Origin: Flavobacterium album
Lineage (GTDB): Bacteria; Bacteroidota; Bacteroidia; Flavobacteriales; Flavobacteriaceae
NCBI RefSeq assembly: GCF_003096035.1
Contig: NZ_CP029186.1
Span: 1,997,001-2,061,000, forward strand
Length of the DNA: 64,000 bases
Reading direction: 5' to 3'
Both the position numbers and the translations under genes were made by a program. Positions 60,425 through 64,000 of this stretch are shown piece after piece. Each line of letters opens with the position of its first letter. Positions within the stretch are counted from its first letter, which is position 1. The notes under the pieces were generated by a model that saw only the letters and a program-made list of their open reading frames with translations, made no database searches and was not told where the DNA came from.

Positions 60425-62425
60425 ATGAAATTAAAACATGTTCTTGCAGGCCTTTTATTCACGGCCATAGCTATTACAGGATGCAAATCTTCAAAAGGAA
60501 CTTCGCCGGAAACTAAGAAAGAAGTCCTTTTTACAGTGGACAACAAACCGTACTATACTGACGAATTCATCAGGGTTTACAACAAAAACCTCGACCTTGT
60601 AAAAGATGATTCGCAAAAAGACCTTGACAATTACCTCGACCTTTTTATAGGCTACAAGCTAAAAGTGAACAAAGCTAACAAGCTTGGGCTGCAAGAAGGC
60701 AAAAAATACCAGGGCGAGCTGAAAACCTACCGCACACAGCTTTCTAAAAATTACCTTACCGATACCAAAGTTACAAAAGCCCTTATCGACGAGGCCTACC
60801 AACGTTCGCAAAAAGAGATAAGCGCCTCGCACATATTGTTCCTTGTGGATGAGAATGCACTGCCTGCCGATACGCTTAAAGCCTACAACAAGGCGATCGA
60901 CGTTCGTAAAAAAGCATTGGCAGGAGAAGATTTTGGTAAGCTTGCCGCACAGTATTCGGAAGACCCTTCGGCAAAAGAAAACAATGGCGACCTTGGTTAC
61001 TTCAGCGTTTTCAGGATGGTGTACCCATTTGAGACCGGCGCTTACAAGACACCGAAAGGCCAGATATCGATGCCGGTAAGGACGCGTTACGGCTACCACA
61101 TTATAAAAGTGAATGATGTAAGGAACAACAGGGGCGATATTACTGTGGCGCACATTATGATCATGAAGCCGAAAAAAGAAAATGCCGAAGAAGCTGCCAA
61201 AGCGAAATCGACCATCAACGAAATTTACCAGAAACTGAAGCAGGGCGAAGATTTTGCAGCACTGGCAAAACAATTCTCACAGGATAAATCCAACGCATCG
61301 AATGGAGGACAGCTCAACAGGTTCAGCTCAGGCGAGCTTAGCTCAACAGAGTTTGAAGACCACGCTTTTGCACTGCAAAAACCCGGCGATATATCAGAAC
61401 CGTTCCAGTCGCAATTTGGCTGGCACATCGTGAAACTGATCGAAAAGCACCAGGTTAAAACACTTGAGGAAGTGCAGCCTGATTTTGAGAACAGGATACG
61501 AAGGGACGACCGCTCTAAGCTGATTACCGCTTCACTTACCGAAAAACTTAAGAAAAAATATACCGTTAAGAAAGACAATGCAGGATATGAGTTTGCTGTA
61601 AAGGCGCTTACCGATAGTATTTATTCAGGCGGATGGCACCTTCCGGCCAACATCGAGGATTATAAGGCCAAAACGGTTCTTGTTATTAACAATGACAAAA
61701 AAGTGGATGCAAAAACCTTCCTTGATTTTGTAAATAACCAGCAGAGGGCAAACCAGACTGCTAAGCCGCTTTCTAGGCTTGCATCGGTGTTGTTCGACCA
61801 GTTTAAAGATGAGCAGCTTAATACGTATTATAACGACAACCTGGAGAAAGAGTTCCCTGAATTCTCTGTGGTTATGGAAGAATACCGCGACGGGCTGCTG
61901 CTTTTCGACCTGATGGAAAAAGAAATTTGGGAGAAAGCTAAAAATGACACTATAGGATTGCAGAAATTCTATGATATGAACAAAGCCAACTACCAGTGGA
62001 AAGCAAGGGTAGATGCCGATGTGTTCTCGTCGACCGATGAAAAGATGGTAAAGCAGGCTAAGGATTATCTGGCAAAAGGGAAAGATGCTGCTTTCATAAA
62101 AGAAAAGCTTAACGTGGACAAAAAAGTGAACATTATCGAGAAATCGGGCACTTTCGAGCAGGACAGCGATGCATTGCCAAAACAGGCAGTGTGGAAAACA
62201 GGCCTGTCGGATATTATTAAGGAAGGCAACTACTATTATGTGGTAAAAACCAATAAGCTGCTTCCTGCCGGGCCTAAAACGCTTGAAGAAGCGAAAGGCC
62301 GTGTAATAAATGATTACCAGCAGCACCTTGAAAGCAACTGGGTAAGCGAGCTGAAAAAGGAATTCACTATTAAGGTGAACCAGGACACATTTGACAAAGT
62401 AAAGAAAGAACTTAACCAAAAGTAA
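60425..62425 (+). CDS. Peptidylprolyl isomerase lipoprotein (parvulin type, two PPIC domains)
   Basis: The 666-residue protein has a lipobox (AIAITGC, Cys20). Parvulin domains lie at about 120-220 (ISASHILFLVDEN...NGDLGYFSVFRMVYPFE...RYGYHIIKV) and about 230-340 (VAHIMIMKP...NGGQLNRFSSGEL...QFGWHIVKLIE), with a SurA/PpiD-like chaperone part after them. It should fold outer-membrane or secreted proteins in the periplasm. It is the first of three similar genes, starting from a strong promoter. Confidence 0.92.
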   Translation: MKLKHVLAGLLFTAIAITGCKSSKGTSPETKKEVLFTVDNKPYYTDEFIRVYNKNLDLVKDDSQKDLDNYLDLFIGYKLKVNKANKLGLQEGKKYQGELKTYRTQLSKNYLTDTKVTKALIDEAYQRSQKEISASHILFLVDENALPADTLKAYNKAIDVRKKALAGEDFGKLAAQYSEDPSAKENNGDLGYFSVFRMVYPFETGAYKTPKGQISMPVRTRYGYHIIKVNDVRNNRGDITVAHIMIMKPKKENAEEAAKAKSTINEIYQKLKQGEDFAALAKQFSQDKSNASNGGQLNRFSSGELSSTEFEDHAFALQKPGDISEPFQSQFGWHIVKLIEKHQVKTLEEVQPDFENRIRRDDRSKLITASLTEKLKKKYTVKKDNAGYEFAVKALTDSIYSGGWHLPANIEDYKAKTVLVINNDKKVDAKTFLDFVNNQQRANQTAKPLSRLASVLFDQFKDEQLNTYYNDNLEKEFPEFSVVMEEYRDGLLLFDLMEKEIWEKAKNDTIGLQKFYDMNKANYQWKARVDADVFSSTDEKMVKQAKDYLAKGKDAAFIKEKLNVDKKVNIIEKSGTFEQDSDALPKQAVWKTGLSDIIKEGNYYYVVKTNKLLPAGPKTLEEAKGRVINDYQQHLESNWVSELKKEFTIKVNQDTFDKVKKELNQK

Positions 62426-63277
62426 ATGGTGAAGGAAGGCCTGCTGCTTTTGTTTGCCCTCGCTGCTTTTTCCTGTAATTCATTCCGGGAAGAGCAGAAG
62501 CCACAGGCGGTGGCGCGGGTAAATGATGCGTACCTTTATAAAGAGGACCTTAAAGGTATAGTGCCTGCTGGGACTTCCAAAGAAGACAGCATTGCCATCG
62601 TGAAAAGCTATATTGACCGTTGGGCCTCACAAAAGCTGCTGTACAGCGCTGCGCAGGTAAACCTTGGAAAAGAAAAGCAGGCGGAATATGATGAGCTCGT
62701 AAGGCAGTACAAGATAGATCTTTACACAAAGGCTTATATTGAGGAAGTGGTAAAGACCACGGTTGATACGGTGGTATCTAAAGAGGAGCTTATTAAATAT
62801 TACAATGCCAATAAGGAAAATTTCAGGACAGCCGGGATGCTGGTGAGGCTGAAGTACATACGCCTCGATAAGGACCATCCTAAGTTCGCCACCATACGAA
62901 GCAGGTTTGGCAGTGGCAATAAAAAAGACCTGAAGGCGTTAAATGACATGGCGATACAATTCAAGAGCTATGCCTTTAACGATACCACGTGGGTAGACAT
63001 GAACGAGGTATATACAAAACTGCCGTTCATTACGCCCGATAACCGTGATAAATACATAAGCAGTGGAATAAGCTACCAGTACCCTGATTCTACGGATGTT
63101 TACCTTGTAAAGGTAGCGCGGGTGATAGACAGGAACCAGGTGTCGCCTTTTGAATATATAAGGCCAACCCTGGAGCAGCTGATAATAAATAACAGGAAAC
63201 TGGAGTTAATAAAGAAGTTTGAAAAAGAAATAACGGATGATGCGATCAAAGATAAGAAGTATGAGATTTATAAATAG
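62426..63277 (+). CDS. Peptidylprolyl isomerase-like lipoprotein
   Basis: The 283-residue protein has a lipobox (ALAAFSCN, Cys about 17). It begins directly after the stop of the first PPIase gene. The N-terminal half resembles SurA-type chaperone domains (VARVNDAYLYKEDLKG; IDRWASQKLLYSAAQ). No complete parvulin catalytic block is visible, so it is probably a chaperone-only member. The next gene's start overlaps its end by 17 nt. Confidence 0.8.
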   Translation: MVKEGLLLLFALAAFSCNSFREEQKPQAVARVNDAYLYKEDLKGIVPAGTSKEDSIAIVKSYIDRWASQKLLYSAAQVNLGKEKQAEYDELVRQYKIDLYTKAYIEEVVKTTVDTVVSKEELIKYYNANKENFRTAGMLVRLKYIRLDKDHPKFATIRSRFGSGNKKDLKALNDMAIQFKSYAFNDTTWVDMNEVYTKLPFITPDNRDKYISSGISYQYPDSTDVYLVKVARVIDRNQVSPFEYIRPTLEQLIINNRKLELIKKFEKEITDDAIKDKKYEIYK

Positions 63278-64000
63278 CAGGTTTGCTTTACTGGCCATTT
63301 TTGCCTTTTTGGGTATGTTTGCCACCTCTGCGCAGGAGATAATAAAGGAAACTGCAAAGGATACCGTAAAGCCTGCACTTCCGCAGGGCAGGGTTAAAGT
63401 GGACGGTGTGATAGCTGTTGTGGGTGACTTTGTGGTGCTGGAGTCGGATATCGACCTTATGTACCGAGAGATGCAGGCACAGGGTATGCCGGTAAAAGAC
63501 ATCCCGCGCGGAGAACTGCTGGGTAAGCTGATGGAAGACAAATTGTATGCCCACCATGCCATACAGGACAGTATCATTGTTACCGATGCCGATGTGAATG
63601 AAACCATGAACAGGCAGATCGACTATTTTGTAGAGCAGATTGGCTCAGAAGACAAAATGGTAAAGTACTTTAAAAAGAAGAATATCGAGACATTCAGGGC
63701 AGAGCTTTTTGAGATGATCAAAAACCAGAAACTGACCGAGCAGATGCAAAAGAAAATCATGGAAGACGTAGAAATAACGCCTGAAGAAGTGAGGCAGTAT
63801 TTCGCGCAGTTTAAAAAAGAAGACCTGCCGGAATTTGGCGCCGAGATGGAAGTGGCCCAGATCGTTATAAAACCCGAGGTCACGCAGGCCGAGAAACAGG
63901 TGGTGATCGACCGGCTCCGGCAGATAAAGAAGGAGGTGATGGACGGCTCCAGTTTTTATAGTAAGGCGGTGCTCTATTCGGAAGACCCCGGTTCGCGATC
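63261..64000 (+). CDS. SurA-type peptidylprolyl isomerase, partial (runs off right edge)
   Basis: The 246 visible residues begin at the ATG at 63261 with a signal peptide (LGMFATSAQ), then the SurA N-terminal domain (VDGVIAVVGDFVVLESDIDLMYREM), a linker helix and the start of a parvulin domain (FGAEMEVAQIVIKP, then AVLYSEDPGS). It is the third gene of the PPIase operon, with a 17-nt overlap in a different frame. It probably chaperones outer-membrane proteins. Confidence 0.92.
   Translation, partial: MRFINSRFALLAIFAFLGMFATSAQEIIKETAKDTVKPALPQGRVKVDGVIAVVGDFVVLESDIDLMYREMQAQGMPVKDIPRGELLGKLMEDKLYAHHAIQDSIIVTDADVNETMNRQIDYFVEQIGSEDKMVKYFKKKNIETFRAELFEMIKNQKLTEQMQKKIMEDVEITPEEVRQYFAQFKKEDLPEFGAEMEVAQIVIKPEVTQAEKQVVIDRLRQIKKEVMDGSSFYSKAVLYSEDPGSR

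Overview
The window reads as chromosomal DNA of a member of the Flavobacteriaceae, most likely Flavobacterium or a close relative. The grounds are: several secreted proteins with type IX secretion (T9SS) C-terminal sorting domains; a PorP/SprF plus OmpA-family pair; a BspA-like repeat surface protein; an enlarged signal peptidase I; a split methylmalonyl-CoA mutase; and promoters of the Bacteroidetes type (TAnnTTTG at -7, with one textbook TTG-N19-TACTTTTG). Base composition is mixed: the core genes are moderately GC-rich, while the two ends of interest (about 1-1620 and 54660-56750) are clearly AT-rich.

Layout. (1) 1-1620: an AT-rich two-gene minus-strand cassette, a small unknown protein overlapping a calcineurin-like phosphoesterase that runs off the left edge. 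(2) 1770-6355: a plus-strand operon mutL, rhomboid, rhomboid and endonuclease/exonuclease/phosphatase-fold protein. (3) 6703-11943: a converging minus-strand operon parA-parB-DUF5683-dapB-lepB-wbqC. (4) 12073-22403: a T9SS cargo, a dienoyl-CoA-reductase-like SDR, two beta-propeller-like lipoproteins, a DUF4139 (MuiA-like) protein with a SusC-like insert, three small secreted proteins, DUF72, an Fpg/Nei glycosylase and an ankyrin protein. (5) 22572-29241: two T9SS cargo proteins, a glycosyltransferase of the ArnT/GT39 type and a DUF808 protein. (6) 29310-37152: tRNA-Pro(GGG), a zinc-type P-ATPase, a CocE/NonD hydrolase, a beta-carbonic anhydrase and several secreted proteins. (7) 37149-46044: the udk, FtsB-like, methylmalonyl-CoA mutase block, with a frameshifted antitoxin-like pseudogene between the two mutase subunits, then the DUF2339/DUF3999 pair. 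(8) 46419-54529: an alpha-amylase-family enzyme, a large Ig/FN3 T9SS protein, a P-loop protein and prfC. (9) 54660-56749: a roughly 0.5-kb highly structured non-coding stretch followed by a lone reverse transcriptase, which I read as a defence-associated (DRT/UG-type) system. (10) 56930-64000: PorP/SprF, an OmpA-family protein and an operon of three parvulin-type prolyl isomerases; the last is cut by the window end.

The most interesting parts are the reverse-transcriptase/ncRNA cassette, the phosphoesterase cassette at the left edge, and a set of intergenic palindromic repeats. The clearest of these is a ~105-bp element present twice in opposite orientation and built from four GTC-NNN-GAC mini-hairpins.
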